From: Paludibacteraceae bacterium
GTDB taxonomy: Bacteria; Bacteroidota; Bacteroidia; Bacteroidales; Paludibacteraceae
NCBI GenBank assembly: GCA_017384225.1
Contig: JAFNUD010000017.1
Coordinates: forward strand, 1 to 54,753
Direction: 5' to 3'
Length of the DNA stretch: 54,753 nucleotides
Shown piece by piece: positions 27,241 through 35,342 of the stretch. Both the position numbers and the translations under genes were made by a program. How positions within the stretch are numbered: the stretch's first letter is position 1; every line of letters begins with the position of its first letter. Below the pieces are notes generated by a model that did no database searches, had not been told where the DNA came from, and saw only the letters and a program-made list of their open reading frames with translations.

Positions 27241-27279
27241 TAATGCACTTTTGATGATGTCGTAGGCATCTATTTGAGT

Positions 27280-27645
27280 TTATGCTTCTTTGAAACCTAC
27301 TTGTTCGCGGCAGAAACGGAACTCTATTGGACAATAGCGAAATCCTCTTTCGTTGGTGATAGGGGCACCCCAGAAGAGATAAGCATGTTCTCCACGGCGA
27401 ACAAAGGCTCCTTGTTCTTTCCATTCATCGTAGGTGTGAAATTCTGCATCTACAAGATTGTAACATTCACGCAATAACTGATTGCATGTATATTTCGTGC
27501 GCCCTGCGGCCTTAGCCATTTCAATAAGCCCATTAGTGATTGTACGTAGATGCATGCGGTAGTGTTGCATACGATTGGGTTGAATCTCCGTAATACCTTC
27601 GGCGGTCTTGGTGAGTGAATTCACCTTGTTGTTTGTTGCTGTCAT
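27280..27645 (-). CDS. Small protein with ArdC-N-like domain (121 aa)
   Basis: A soluble protein from the ATG at 27645 (MTATNNKVNSLTK). The centre and C-terminus (TYDEWKEQGAFVRRGEHAYL, FWGAPI) resemble the N-terminal single-stranded-DNA-binding domain of ArdC antirestriction proteins, where a W-x-x-x-G-x-x-V-x-x-G-E motif precedes an aromatic strand. The protease half of ArdC is missing. It could be a small ssDNA-binding or antirestriction-related protein, but this rests on motif memory. A likely -7 element lies about 200 nt upstream, leaving room for a short leader ORF. Confidence 0.6.
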   Translation of the reverse strand: MTATNNKVNSLTKTAEGITEIQPNRMQHYRMHLRTITNGLIEMAKAAGRTKYTCNQLLRECYNLVDAEFHTYDEWKEQGAFVRRGEHAYLFWGAPITNERGFRYCPIEFRFCREQVGFKEA

Positions 27646-27686
27646 AATTGTAGAATGAAAAAGTGAATACTGATTGTTGTATAATC

Positions 27687-27800
27687 TTATGCTTGTTGTG
27701 ACAGGATTTGCATCCAAATAAGAATACTATACATATTGCTGAAGAACTCTTTGGTGTTTGTTTGCAAGTCTTTTTGATTGAAGTTAAATTCCAGTTGCAT
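27687..27800 (-). CDS. Possible 37-aa leader peptide or small protein upstream of the ArdC-like gene
   Basis: The frame starts at the ATG 27800 and ends with TAA at 27687. It encodes MQLEFNFNQKDLQTNTK followed by EFFSNMYSILIWMQILS, an amphipathic sequence with a protein-like composition. It lies in the otherwise empty leader between the -7 element (27850-27857) and the ArdC-like gene, whose start is 41 nt downstream. There is no Shine-Dalgarno, but that is normal here. It could be a chance ORF. Confidence 0.35.
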   Translation of the reverse strand: MQLEFNFNQKDLQTNTKEFFSNMYSILIWMQILSQQA

Positions 27801-27849
27801 AGTCGTACATTTTTGTTGGTTAATACTCTGTTTGTTTCGTTTGACGCTG

Positions 27850-27857
27850 CAAAGGTA
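27850..27857 (-). promoter_or_regulatory. -7 element of the promoter for the ArdC-like gene
   Basis: TACCTTTG on the minus strand is a perfect -7 element. No good TTTG lies at 19-21 nt spacing; the nearest is 14 nt away (27872-27875), so the promoter may be weak or activator-dependent. Confidence 0.6.
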
Positions 27858-27893
27858 CTATTGTAAACTGTCAAAACTTGTCATAAGTTAATA

Positions 27894-27936
27894 AAAAAAC
27901 AAAAAAAGTGCAAAAAAATGCACTTTTTTGTTTTTT
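27894..27936. terminator. Bidirectional A/T hairpin terminator after the WYL gene
   Basis: Arms 27894-27912 and 27919-27936 pair over about 18 positions (core AAAAAAGTGCA / TGCACTTTTTT) around a loop of six A. T-runs appear on either strand. It most likely ends the WYL-regulator transcript coming from the right. Confidence 0.75.
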
Positions 27937-27957
27937 ATACGCTGATCTTCTGATCCG

Positions 27958-27990
27958 TTACGGGTTTATAACGGGTTTTTAACGGGATCT
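27958..27990. repeat. Three tandem 11-bp repeats
   Basis: The units TTACGGGTTTA, TAACGGGTTTT and TAACGGGATCT follow each other directly. The outermost bases also form an imperfect inverted repeat (gatccgtta with taacgggatc). The block lies in the 3' region of the WYL gene and has no assigned role. Confidence 0.7.
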
Positions 27991-28005
27991 TAAGCCTACA
28001 TGAAA

Positions 28006-28908
28006 CTACTGACAGTACATCTCGTATGCCTTTTGCGCTTCTTTGCGAAATATCTCTACTAACACTTCTGGTTCGCGTACTCGAATGTCCGTCCCATGCG
28101 TGCGTAATTCTTGTATAAAGTCAAAAGTTGGTGCGATGAAATATTCGAAAAAGGTATTTCCATTAAATTGTCGGAGTTCTTTTTGCGATTCGTGTAGAGG
28201 TAGTAGTCGCAAAAATTTTGCAGATTCAGGTTTGGCTTCAATAAGCACTTTGGTTGGCGTTGCATTGCGGAATACACCATAGTAGGGAGCGAAAAATTCT
28301 TTGGCATTAAAATCTATTGGATAGATAAATGACAAATCTGTTGGGCGCATATTCTTTACGCGGTCAAGAGCATAAATGCGTCTCTCATTGGGGTGGGTAG
28401 AAGGACAGCCTGCTACGTACCAACGTTGCTTAAATACTTTTAAACAGTAAGGGGCTAATGTTAATTCGTATTCTTCTTTGCTATTGAAACTATGATAACT
28501 AAAGCGCAGTTGATGGCGTTGTTTGATTGCATCCACAATCAGACTTAAGTATTGTGTACCTTCAGGAATATCTTCGTACAGGATACATTCGTTCATATCT
28601 TGTGCCTGATCCATCATAGAGTGTACTGCCATCGCGTTGAGCAACCACTTGCGGGTAAAACCGCCTGATATATCATCTTTGTTGTCAATATAATAATAGT
28701 TATGTGATCGATTGCAACGTATATCTACATCAAAAATCTCTTGTATTTCTTCTTTGTAGCGATGAAATTTACGTTCAGGAAATTCGCTTTCTCCATTTTC
28801 GTTATAGCGACAATGTGCCCAACGACGATTGATATCTTCGCGGGTAAGATGTCCAGAAGCGATGGTATCAATCAACCAAAAATATACGTTTACCTGATGT
28901 GCTGCCAT
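28006..28908 (-). CDS. WYL-domain transcriptional regulator
   Basis: A 300-aa protein. Residues 1-90 form a DNA-binding helix-turn-helix-like region. About 120-205 is the WYL fold (LRFSYHSFNSKEEYELTLAP, then QRWYVAGCPSTHPNERRIYAL), followed by the WCX-type C-terminal part (TKVLIEAKP, FEYFIAPTFDFIQELRTHG). WYL regulators sense ligands, often nucleic acids or nucleotides, and control DNA-damage, defence or metabolic genes. No defence genes lie next to it here except the small ArdC-like gene downstream, which is a possible target or a coincidence. Confidence 0.9.
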   Translation of the reverse strand: MAAHQVNVYFWLIDTIASGHLTREDINRRWAHCRYNENGESEFPERKFHRYKEEIQEIFDVDIRCNRSHNYYYIDNKDDISGGFTRKWLLNAMAVHSMMDQAQDMNECILYEDIPEGTQYLSLIVDAIKQRHQLRFSYHSFNSKEEYELTLAPYCLKVFKQRWYVAGCPSTHPNERRIYALDRVKNMRPTDLSFIYPIDFNAKEFFAPYYGVFRNATPTKVLIEAKPESAKFLRLLPLHESQKELRQFNGNTFFEYFIAPTFDFIQELRTHGTDIRVREPEVLVEIFRKEAQKAYEMYCQ

Positions 28909-28926
28909 AATATTGTGTTGTTTATC

Positions 28927-28940
28927 GCTCGCAAGCGAGC
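28927..28940. repeat. Short perfect inverted repeat GCTCGC-AA-GCGAGC
   Basis: Two 6-bp arms with a 2-nt centre lie between the U32 gene tail and the WYL gene. It is a possible operator or weak terminator and has no T-run. Confidence 0.45.
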
Positions 28941-28962
28941 TACTTAGAGTTATTTAGTGTAG

Positions 28963-29121
28963 TTAGCATTGTTTATAGATACGCATTTCGCAGTTTTTGC
29001 AGTCGAACTCCAATGTGAGTATAGTGCCATTCTGCAAACGAAGGTAGCGTGGCTCGTTTGTCATGGGATTGATTTTCCTGCAATGTCCTAACTCGTAAAG
29101 TATGCAATATTTACAAGTCAT
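28963..29121 (-). CDS. C-terminal domain of the U32 family protein in the -1 frame (52 aa)
   Basis: From the ATG at 29121 the frame reads MTCKYCILYELGHCRK, then PRYLRLQNG and LEFDCKNCEMRIY. This matches the cysteine-rich C-terminal segment that is normally fused to Bacteroidota U32 proteins. The ATG overlaps the stop of the upstream frame (TAATG), so translation could be coupled. A -1 slip on the CCCC run just before the stop would instead give a fused protein reading NPLMTCKYC, which restores the usual junction. It may be a real split gene, a frameshift mutation, a programmed frameshift or a base-call error. Confidence 0.75.
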   Translation of the reverse strand: MTCKYCILYELGHCRKINPMTNEPRYLRLQNGTILTLEFDCKNCEMRIYKQC

Positions 29122-30623
29122 TAGGGGTTGATTAATTGGCGTCTCCATTGATTGATTTGACTGATAGGTATAAAATATGGGAATGACTCTGAACATTCCT
29201 GATTATTGGCTATGATTGTGATTGTTGTAGCGATAAAATGTGTGTCGCCTAATTTGCTCAGTTGCTGAATAAGGGTTTGTAGTGCACGTTCTGGGTTGTT
29301 TGCAATTTGGTGCTCAGCTTCAAATTCGGCATTCAGAGTGCCTATGCTTAGGCTATACCCCATTTCAGTAGTCTCAAAACGAATAGCTACAGGTATGCGG
29401 CGTTGAGCTGTTAGCGAACGCAGAAAGTCCGTATCAAGATTACGATACAAGGTTGTTCCTATTATTTGATTCCCAACATCCGACATCCGAATATTAGGAT
29501 AAATCCAGTCTCCTTCTATCTTGTTGATTGCGAAACCTTTGTCTTCGTAGCAGATACCATCTCCATTGTGCAATATGATGTTAGAAAGTAGTTGTACGCG
29601 AATGGCATTATGCTTAGTGGCAACGACTTTACCAATCTTTTCACCTGTGGATTTAGGTGTTTGCCAATTAGTCATATTAGTAGTACGACCGTGCAAGAAA
29701 TAGTCGGTTTGTCCGCGATGAAAAGTCTTCGTAGGAGTAGGTGTAAAATCGTACTGATATACGGATGGGGAAGAGGCTTGTTCTAAAGAGGAGTTGCTAT
29801 TAATTAGTTGGTCAAGAAGTAGGCGGTAGTAAGCAACGATATTGGTTACATAGTCACGGTCTTTGAGTCGTCCTTCAATCTTGAAGGTTGTCACACCTGC
29901 TTCAATCATTTCTGCCAAGTGTAGACTGCGATCCATATCTTGCAATGAGAGTAGGTAGCGCTGGTGAATAGGCTTGCCATGTAAATCCAGCACCTCATTG
30001 CCGTCCTTGTCTAACAGATCATAGCGTTGGCGGCATAGTTGTGCGCAGCAACCGCGATTAGCACTACGATTCATTAGCACTTCTGATAGGTAGCAACGAC
30101 CACTATAACTCACGCATAATGCTCCGTGTACAAAGGCTTCTAATTCAATGGGGGAGTTTTGTGTAGCGTGGTGGATTTCTCGTATTTGTTCTATGGATAA
30201 CTCTCTTGCAAGAACTACACGATGGAACCCTTTTTTTTGTAGATGGTGTATTTGTTCGGGTGTACGATTGTCGCACTGTGTAGAAGCGTGCAAACGAATG
30301 GGTGGTAAGTCGTAATCCAATAAACGAAGATCTTGAATGATAAGTGCATCTACTCCCACCTTGTATAAATCGCGCGCGAGTGCGCATGCGCGAGGATACT
30401 CATCCTCATGGAGTAGGGTGTTGAGTGTGACAAGCACTTGTGCTTCAAAGCGACGTGCGTATTTCACCAAGGTAGCGATGTCTTCCACCGAATTGCCTGC
30501 CGCTTGACGTGCACCAAACTCAGGTGCTCCGATATATACAGCATCTGCACCTGCTTGAATGGCTGCTATTCCCACCTCTACATCGCGAGCAGGAGCCAAT
30601 AGTGTTAATTTACGATTTGACAT
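29121..30623 (-). CDS. U32 family peptidase-like RNA hydroxylation protein, main part (500 aa)
   Basis: The N-terminus LLAPARDVEVGIAAIQAGAD and the U32 signature LEAFVHGALCVSYSGRC (about 158-176), followed by LSEVLMNRSANRGCCAQLCR, place it firmly in the U32 family. These proteins were named collagenase-like peptidases, but characterised members (RlhA, TrhP) hydroxylate 23S rRNA or tRNA with help from a Cys-bound iron-sulfur centre. That activity is inferred here. The ORF ends early with WRRQLINP; the remaining Cys-rich domain continues in the -1 frame. A small palindrome and then a SpoU methyltransferase gene lie upstream, which fits an RNA-modification cluster. Confidence 0.92.
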   Translation of the reverse strand: MSNRKLTLLAPARDVEVGIAAIQAGADAVYIGAPEFGARQAAGNSVEDIATLVKYARRFEAQVLVTLNTLLHEDEYPRACALARDLYKVGVDALIIQDLRLLDYDLPPIRLHASTQCDNRTPEQIHHLQKKGFHRVVLARELSIEQIREIHHATQNSPIELEAFVHGALCVSYSGRCYLSEVLMNRSANRGCCAQLCRQRYDLLDKDGNEVLDLHGKPIHQRYLLSLQDMDRSLHLAEMIEAGVTTFKIEGRLKDRDYVTNIVAYYRLLLDQLINSNSSLEQASSPSVYQYDFTPTPTKTFHRGQTDYFLHGRTTNMTNWQTPKSTGEKIGKVVATKHNAIRVQLLSNIILHNGDGICYEDKGFAINKIEGDWIYPNIRMSDVGNQIIGTTLYRNLDTDFLRSLTAQRRIPVAIRFETTEMGYSLSIGTLNAEFEAEHQIANNPERALQTLIQQLSKLGDTHFIATTITIIANNQECSESFPYFIPISQINQWRRQLINP

Positions 30624-30634
30624 AACCCTCTTGA

Positions 30635-30650
30635 CCTCCCCTTAGGGAGG
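30635..30650. repeat. Palindrome CCTCCC-CTTA-GGGAGG between SpoU and U32 genes
   Basis: A perfect 6-bp stem and 4-nt loop fill the gap between two same-strand genes. A related G/C-rich palindrome occurs at 42343-42356, suggesting a dispersed family. Confidence 0.6.
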
Positions 30651-30658
30651 AAATAGTA

Positions 30659-31186
30659 TTATCTTAGCATATTAGATAGTTCATACATTACGATTCCCGC
30701 GGTGACACTCACATTGAGCGAATGTTTGGTTCCATATTGCGGAATCTCAATACAACCGTTAGCTGCATCTACCACGTCTTGTTGTACGCCAAAGACTTCG
30801 TGTCCCATGATGATAGCCGTCTTTTGATGTTGAGCTAATTGCAGATTATTGAGCATAGTCGCTCCGTGTGCTTGTTCTATAGCATAAACGGTGTAGCCAT
30901 CTGCTTGTAGTGTCTTGACTGCATCTAATGTTTGCTCAAAATAGCGCCAATCCACAGTCTGTTCTGCTCCGAGTGCTGTTTTATGAATTTCGTTGTTAGG
31001 TGGGCAGCAACAGATACCGCAGAGCCAAACTCCTTGCAGACAAAAAGCATCTGCAGTGCGAAAAACGGCTCCGATATTGTGTTGGCTTCGGATATTATCT
31101 AATACCACAATCAGTGGCACTTTCTCTGCCTCGTGAAATGCCTCTGGGGTGAGGCGATTCATCTCTTGTATAGTGGTTTTTTGCAT
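30659..31186 (-). CDS. TrmH/SpoU family RNA 2'-O-methyltransferase
   Basis: A 175-aa SPOUT-class enzyme with all three motifs: LDNIRSQHNIGAVFRTAD (about 30-47), IIMGHEVFGV (about 125) and IPQYGTKHSLNVSVTAGIVM (about 148-167), which form the trefoil knot that binds S-adenosylmethionine. It methylates a ribose 2'-OH in tRNA or rRNA; the exact target cannot be told. It has no N-terminal substrate-binding extension. It follows rimM by 3 nt, so it belongs to the same operon. Confidence 0.93.
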   Translation of the reverse strand: MQKTTIQEMNRLTPEAFHEAEKVPLIVVLDNIRSQHNIGAVFRTADAFCLQGVWLCGICCCPPNNEIHKTALGAEQTVDWRYFEQTLDAVKTLQADGYTVYAIEQAHGATMLNNLQLAQHQKTAIIMGHEVFGVQQDVVDAANGCIEIPQYGTKHSLNVSVTAGIVMYELSNMLR

Positions 31187-31189
31187 GCG

Positions 31190-31699
31190 TTATTCTTTGG
31201 TAAAAATAAATGGCAAACAAATAGTGATGAGTTGTTTGTCTGGTTCGATATGGATGATAAAATCTTCGTGGAGTGGAATGAGTTGCTTATGGTTGAGAGT
31301 GATGAGGGTATTGATGGTCGTTTCATCTACGTAGGTAATTGTGCCTAGTTCGCCTTGGTCTGTATCAAGAACGCGATACCCCAACAGACTTTGCCAAGTA
31401 GGCATGACTTCCTCTTCTTCGCTCATATCCGATAAAAGCATGTAGGCTTGGCAACCGATGAGTTGTTGTGCTGTCTGTTCGTCGGTGATATAGTCGAGTT
31501 GAAAGATGAGCGAGTCGCTGCCTTTACCTCGCCAATCAACTACTCGAAAAGGAACGAGAATATTGTTGATGTTGAGAATAAGGAAGGTGGCATCCGCATT
31601 ATCCCAATATTCGTTGTTTGTAAGGCACTGAATCTCACCTCGTTTTCCGTGTGTTCGGGTAATACGCCCAATGGATATGACTTGTTCGTGGGTTATCAT
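31190..31699 (-). CDS. rimM: Ribosome maturation factor RimM
   Basis: A 169-aa protein. The N-terminal RimM barrel (VISIGRITRTHGKRGEIQCL) is followed by a PRC-barrel-like domain (WQSLLGYRVLDTDQGELGTI, LIPLHEDFI). RimM binds ribosomal protein uS19 and helps mature the head of the 30S subunit. It is packed between the AddA-like gene (3-nt gap) and the SpoU methyltransferase (3-nt gap), so it lies in a mixed repair and RNA-maturation operon. Confidence 0.95.
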   Translation of the reverse strand: MITHEQVISIGRITRTHGKRGEIQCLTNNEYWDNADATFLILNINNILVPFRVVDWRGKGSDSLIFQLDYITDEQTAQQLIGCQAYMLLSDMSEEEEVMPTWQSLLGYRVLDTDQGELGTITYVDETTINTLITLNHKQLIPLHEDFIIHIEPDKQLITICLPFIFTKE

Positions 31700-31702
31700 T
31701 TG

Positions 31703-34700
31703 TTATTGAATTTGTTCTATTTTCTGTTGTGCTACATAGACAATATACGCTTCTACCGTGTAATCCATTTGTTGGAGCAATAGGGTATAGTTACGCAATT
31801 GCTCTTGGTAGATTGTAGGGTGTTCTCCTCCAAATTTATAGTCAATGATAATAGCTGTTTTTCCACTAATCATCACACGGTCAGGGCGTTGTGTCTTTCC
31901 CGTTGTGGTGAGAATATCAATCTCATTATATACTATTTCGGGGGAAGTGAACCAATGGTTTTTTCCTTCTCGTTGCACAAGTTGTTGGAGAGCGTGCATC
32001 TGTTGTTGCATAGAGGCTTGTTGGCTTGGGGTGATTCGCCCTTCGGTCATCATACGGTCTAAGGTAGGCAGAGCATCTTGCCATATATTGATTTGGGCTA
32101 ACCACTCGTGCATGAGAATACCTAAGTCTATGGTCTCCAATGGCGTGTCTTCTGCAAAGTCATCTTCTGCTCGGCTGCGCAATTGTAGGCGTTTTCCAAT
32201 AGGCGACGAGATGTATTGTGCCTTTCGGGTGTTATGTTCATCGGTGTCAGAAGGTATGAATGATAGATTCTCGTCTGCTTTGGTGTATATGTAAATATTC
32301 TCGTCTGTACGTTTTAATAAGGATTTTTCTGCAATCTGTTTGTCGTAGAGATAGGAGATTAGATGACTAATTTTGCTGATTTGTGGTTTGTCATCTTTAT
32401 TGGTTGGATACATTTGTCCGTAGGCATAAAGGCGTAATTTTGGACGTGTGAATGCTACGTATGTTAGGTTTAGATTGTCGATATACTGAGAGATAATCTC
32501 GTTGATATACTCTTTTTTGAAGTGCGTTTTGAGTAATTGGGATGAGAGAGGTACTGCAACCAAAGGCATTTGGTTGAAAGGAGATGTGTGTGGCAGACAC
32601 CAAAAAATCTCGCCTTGGTGTGTGCGCTGAATATCCCAATTGAGGAAAGGAAGCATAACCACATCGAACTCCAATCCTTTGGAACTATGAATGGTTAGAA
32701 TACGTATTGCATTGACAACTGGTGAAGAAGGAATGGTAGCTTTTTCTGCTTTCTTTTCCCAATATTCAATAAAAGAAGATATATTGGAAACACGCTTCTG
32801 TGTGAATTGATATATTTGGTCCTGAAATGCCGTTAGATAAGGTAGTGCCCCTTCTTGTTTGGAGAGGTGCAGAAGCGTGATGATTTGTTGTACGGATTCG
32901 TAAAGAGGTAGCGTAAATGCTTCGTCAATGGCAGACTGTTGTTCCTCTGTGAAAGGCGAATGTAGATTGCGTATAAGGTGTTCTACCACCTCGTTTTTAG
33001 GTTGTATGTGTTGCTGCATGAGTGCTACGAGTAGTTGCACAGCAGGATGCGACTGAATACGCATACCTTCGGCAGACTCAACGGGATAGTTCTTCTCAAT
33101 TAAATAGCGAGCTAATAGTTCTGCATCATCGCCTCGGCGTACTAACAATGCGATATTTTTCCACTCAAATCCCTCTTTGTTAAGCGATTGTAGCTGGGTA
33201 TCTACAGCTTGCAAGGTCCGTTGGATAAGATCTTCAGCCTTGGCATCAAAGAATTGTAGTTGGAATAGTCCGGGATACTCTTTTTTCGCCTTTTGATGGA
33301 TAGCATCTGTTTCGTAAATGGACATTGCCATTTGTGCTAAAGGCGATTCTGTGTCCCATTTCTCTTGCTCGAACTGTTTGCCCATCCATTTGGCATATTC
33401 GCTGATGAGTTGCTCGTTCTCTTCGATCAGCAACTTGGCACTTCGCCAATTGTAGAGCATATCAGGCTGCTTTACATTGGAGAATTTGCTATGTACACCA
33501 GCGAGCAGTTTCCAATCGGAATTGCGCCAACGGTAAATACTCTGCTTGACATCGCCAACGATTAGGTTATCACAGCCTTTACCTTCTGCCTCGTTGATGA
33601 GGGGATAGAAGTTTTGCCATTGCAGTGCACTAGTATCTTGAAATTCATCAATCATAAAATGGTGCAGATATTGCCCCATTCGTTCGTAGATGAAGGGAGC
33701 CTCTTGTCCGTCAATCACATCATGAATAAGCATATTGACATCGGAAATAGGTACTCGACCAATTTGGCGGTTGGTCGCTTCTACTTGTTCGGCAACATCT
33801 TGCAATAGTCCGATGGTATATAAATGTTTGGATATGGCTACTGCGGTATAATAGTCAATGATTTCTTCATTAAATACATCAGCCATTTCTTGATAGAGTG
33901 GGCGCAGATGGTTTTCGTAGAGTGAAAGGATATATGCCTGCTGCGATTTGGTTGTTTTGCTTTTTACATATATCGCTTCGGGTTGTTCTAAAACTTTTAA
34001 AAATGTCTTGTTGAGCCCCTTGTCAAGAATCTCTTGAACAGGTTTGTAGAAAGCTGCTACAGCGTCTGACTTGATTCCTTCTATATTTTCGATCCATTTA
34101 GTAGCTTGCTGTTGAATAGCAGTAATGTGCTGAGTGGTTTTTGTTATAATCTGCGATAGTGTAGCTTTATATTCCTTTATATTCTGTTTGTTCTTAAAGA
34201 ATTCTTGAAGGTCTCCGATATGTCGTTTGACTTCTTCTTTGTTAAGTTGTTTGGAGAAATCACTAATGCTGCGGTGCAGGTTGCCATTGGCATTTTCGTC
34301 CATTTTGTGTTGCGCAAACTCAGTAATCCAAGATACGATATCTTGATTGCCTTCTTGTTGTAATCGGATACGACGGAAAATATCGTCCACAGCTTGTTGC
34401 ACGACTTCGTCGCCATCTAAGGCAATGTCGTAGGTCGTAGATAGATTGAGGTCTAAGGCGAAAGTGCGTATCACTTGTTGGAAAAATCCGTCAATTGTTG
34501 ATACGGAGAAATGGTTGTAGTCTTTGAGTATATCAATCAGTAGTTGTCGTGATTGAGTTTGTAGGGTAAAACTGTCGGTACGAAACAGTTTAATCAAGTC
34601 TTTATAAAAAGGTGACTCTTCTGGTGTGGTTGACAAGATATAAAGTGCTTTCAGTATTCGCTCTTTCATCTCTGCGGTTGCTTTTTTAGTAAAGGTAACT

Positions 34701-34831
34701 GCTAAGATGTGACTATGAGGCAGGAAACGACCGTGATGTTGTTGGTAATCGCGAAACAACATCACGAGGTATTCAAATGTAAGTGTATGTGTCTTTCCGC
34801 TGCCTGCGGATGCTTTATAAATACTGAGCAT
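31703..34831 (-). CDS. UvrD/RecB-type helicase-nuclease, AddA-like (1042 aa)
   Basis: A superfamily 1A helicase followed by a PD-(D/E)XK nuclease. Walker A ASAGSGKT is at residues 7-14, motif Ia VTFTKKATAEMKER near 44, DEFQDTSALQW (motif II) near 392, and GDVKQSIYRWR soon after. The C-terminal nuclease has ILMHEW near 907 and QRPDRVMISGKTAIIIDYKF near 980-1000, with the catalytic Asp and Asp-x-Lys. This is the AddA/RecB plan used to resect double-strand breaks. The partner AddB-type nuclease gene is not next to it in this window, although in many genomes it is. Confidence 0.9.
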   Translation of the reverse strand: MLSIYKASAGSGKTHTLTFEYLVMLFRDYQQHHGRFLPHSHILAVTFTKKATAEMKERILKALYILSTTPEESPFYKDLIKLFRTDSFTLQTQSRQLLIDILKDYNHFSVSTIDGFFQQVIRTFALDLNLSTTYDIALDGDEVVQQAVDDIFRRIRLQQEGNQDIVSWITEFAQHKMDENANGNLHRSISDFSKQLNKEEVKRHIGDLQEFFKNKQNIKEYKATLSQIITKTTQHITAIQQQATKWIENIEGIKSDAVAAFYKPVQEILDKGLNKTFLKVLEQPEAIYVKSKTTKSQQAYILSLYENHLRPLYQEMADVFNEEIIDYYTAVAISKHLYTIGLLQDVAEQVEATNRQIGRVPISDVNMLIHDVIDGQEAPFIYERMGQYLHHFMIDEFQDTSALQWQNFYPLINEAEGKGCDNLIVGDVKQSIYRWRNSDWKLLAGVHSKFSNVKQPDMLYNWRSAKLLIEENEQLISEYAKWMGKQFEQEKWDTESPLAQMAMSIYETDAIHQKAKKEYPGLFQLQFFDAKAEDLIQRTLQAVDTQLQSLNKEGFEWKNIALLVRRGDDAELLARYLIEKNYPVESAEGMRIQSHPAVQLLVALMQQHIQPKNEVVEHLIRNLHSPFTEEQQSAIDEAFTLPLYESVQQIITLLHLSKQEGALPYLTAFQDQIYQFTQKRVSNISSFIEYWEKKAEKATIPSSPVVNAIRILTIHSSKGLEFDVVMLPFLNWDIQRTHQGEIFWCLPHTSPFNQMPLVAVPLSSQLLKTHFKKEYINEIISQYIDNLNLTYVAFTRPKLRLYAYGQMYPTNKDDKPQISKISHLISYLYDKQIAEKSLLKRTDENIYIYTKADENLSFIPSDTDEHNTRKAQYISSPIGKRLQLRSRAEDDFAEDTPLETIDLGILMHEWLAQINIWQDALPTLDRMMTEGRITPSQQASMQQQMHALQQLVQREGKNHWFTSPEIVYNEIDILTTTGKTQRPDRVMISGKTAIIIDYKFGGEHPTIYQEQLRNYTLLLQQMDYTVEAYIVYVAQQKIEQIQ

Positions 34832-34874
34832 GTTGTGTGGTGAATCTCCTCATAGCCTCTTTGCCTCAGATATG

Positions 34875-35342
34875 TCAATTAAAGACATATAATTCAGCTC
34901 CTGTTGCCATATTACGGAATGATGTGTTGTAACGTTTTAATGCTTCTTTGGAGATGTTTTTAGTAGGATTGCCAATCCCGTAACTGATGTCGTAATGTTC
35001 GCCACATAGCTTGCAATAGGCAAATATCCCATCTACTTCCAATGGTTGATTGCGCTTGACACAGTGGGGGCAACACAGATCGGCTGCATGATAAGCATCG
35101 TCCATCCCAATCCAAATCAGTAACCCGGCATATCCGACAAACTCCCCTATTATTTTACCTGTGGTCACACGCATGGTTTGGTAGCCGTTTCCCAATACAA
35201 AGTGTGGGTACTCTTGTGTGATGCGAACGCGATACTCTACAGGAGCATAGGGGATAGAACTATGACGATTCACGTCGTCACAAGCTGATGTTAGTAAGCT
35301 GGTTACAAATATCAGAAATGGTATAAATAGTTTGCTGTTCAT
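34875..35342 (-). CDS. Lipoprotein with Rieske-like metal-binding domain (155 aa)
   Basis: The signal peptide ends in the lipobox LTSAC (Cys21). The C-terminal half has CCPHC (residues 90-94) and CKLCGEHYD (110-118), spaced like the two loops of a Rieske domain (C-x-H and C-x-x-H) but with Cys113 where the second His would be. It may bind a 2Fe-2S cluster with changed ligands or a zinc ion. The ATG overlaps the stop of the upstream FKBP gene (TGATG), so translation is coupled. Similar Bacteroidota lipoproteins exist, but I know of no established function. Confidence 0.7.
   Translation of the reverse strand: MNSKLFIPFLIFVTSLLTSACDDVNRHSSIPYAPVEYRVRITQEYPHFVLGNGYQTMRVTTGKIIGEFVGYAGLLIWIGMDDAYHAADLCCPHCVKRNQPLEVDGIFAYCKLCGEHYDISYGIGNPTKNISKEALKRYNTSFRNMATGAELYVFN

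Noticed and set aside
27646..27843. Riboswitch in the leader of the ArdC-like gene
   Set aside because: No recognisable aptamer-like pattern of stems was seen; the short ORF explains part of the space.
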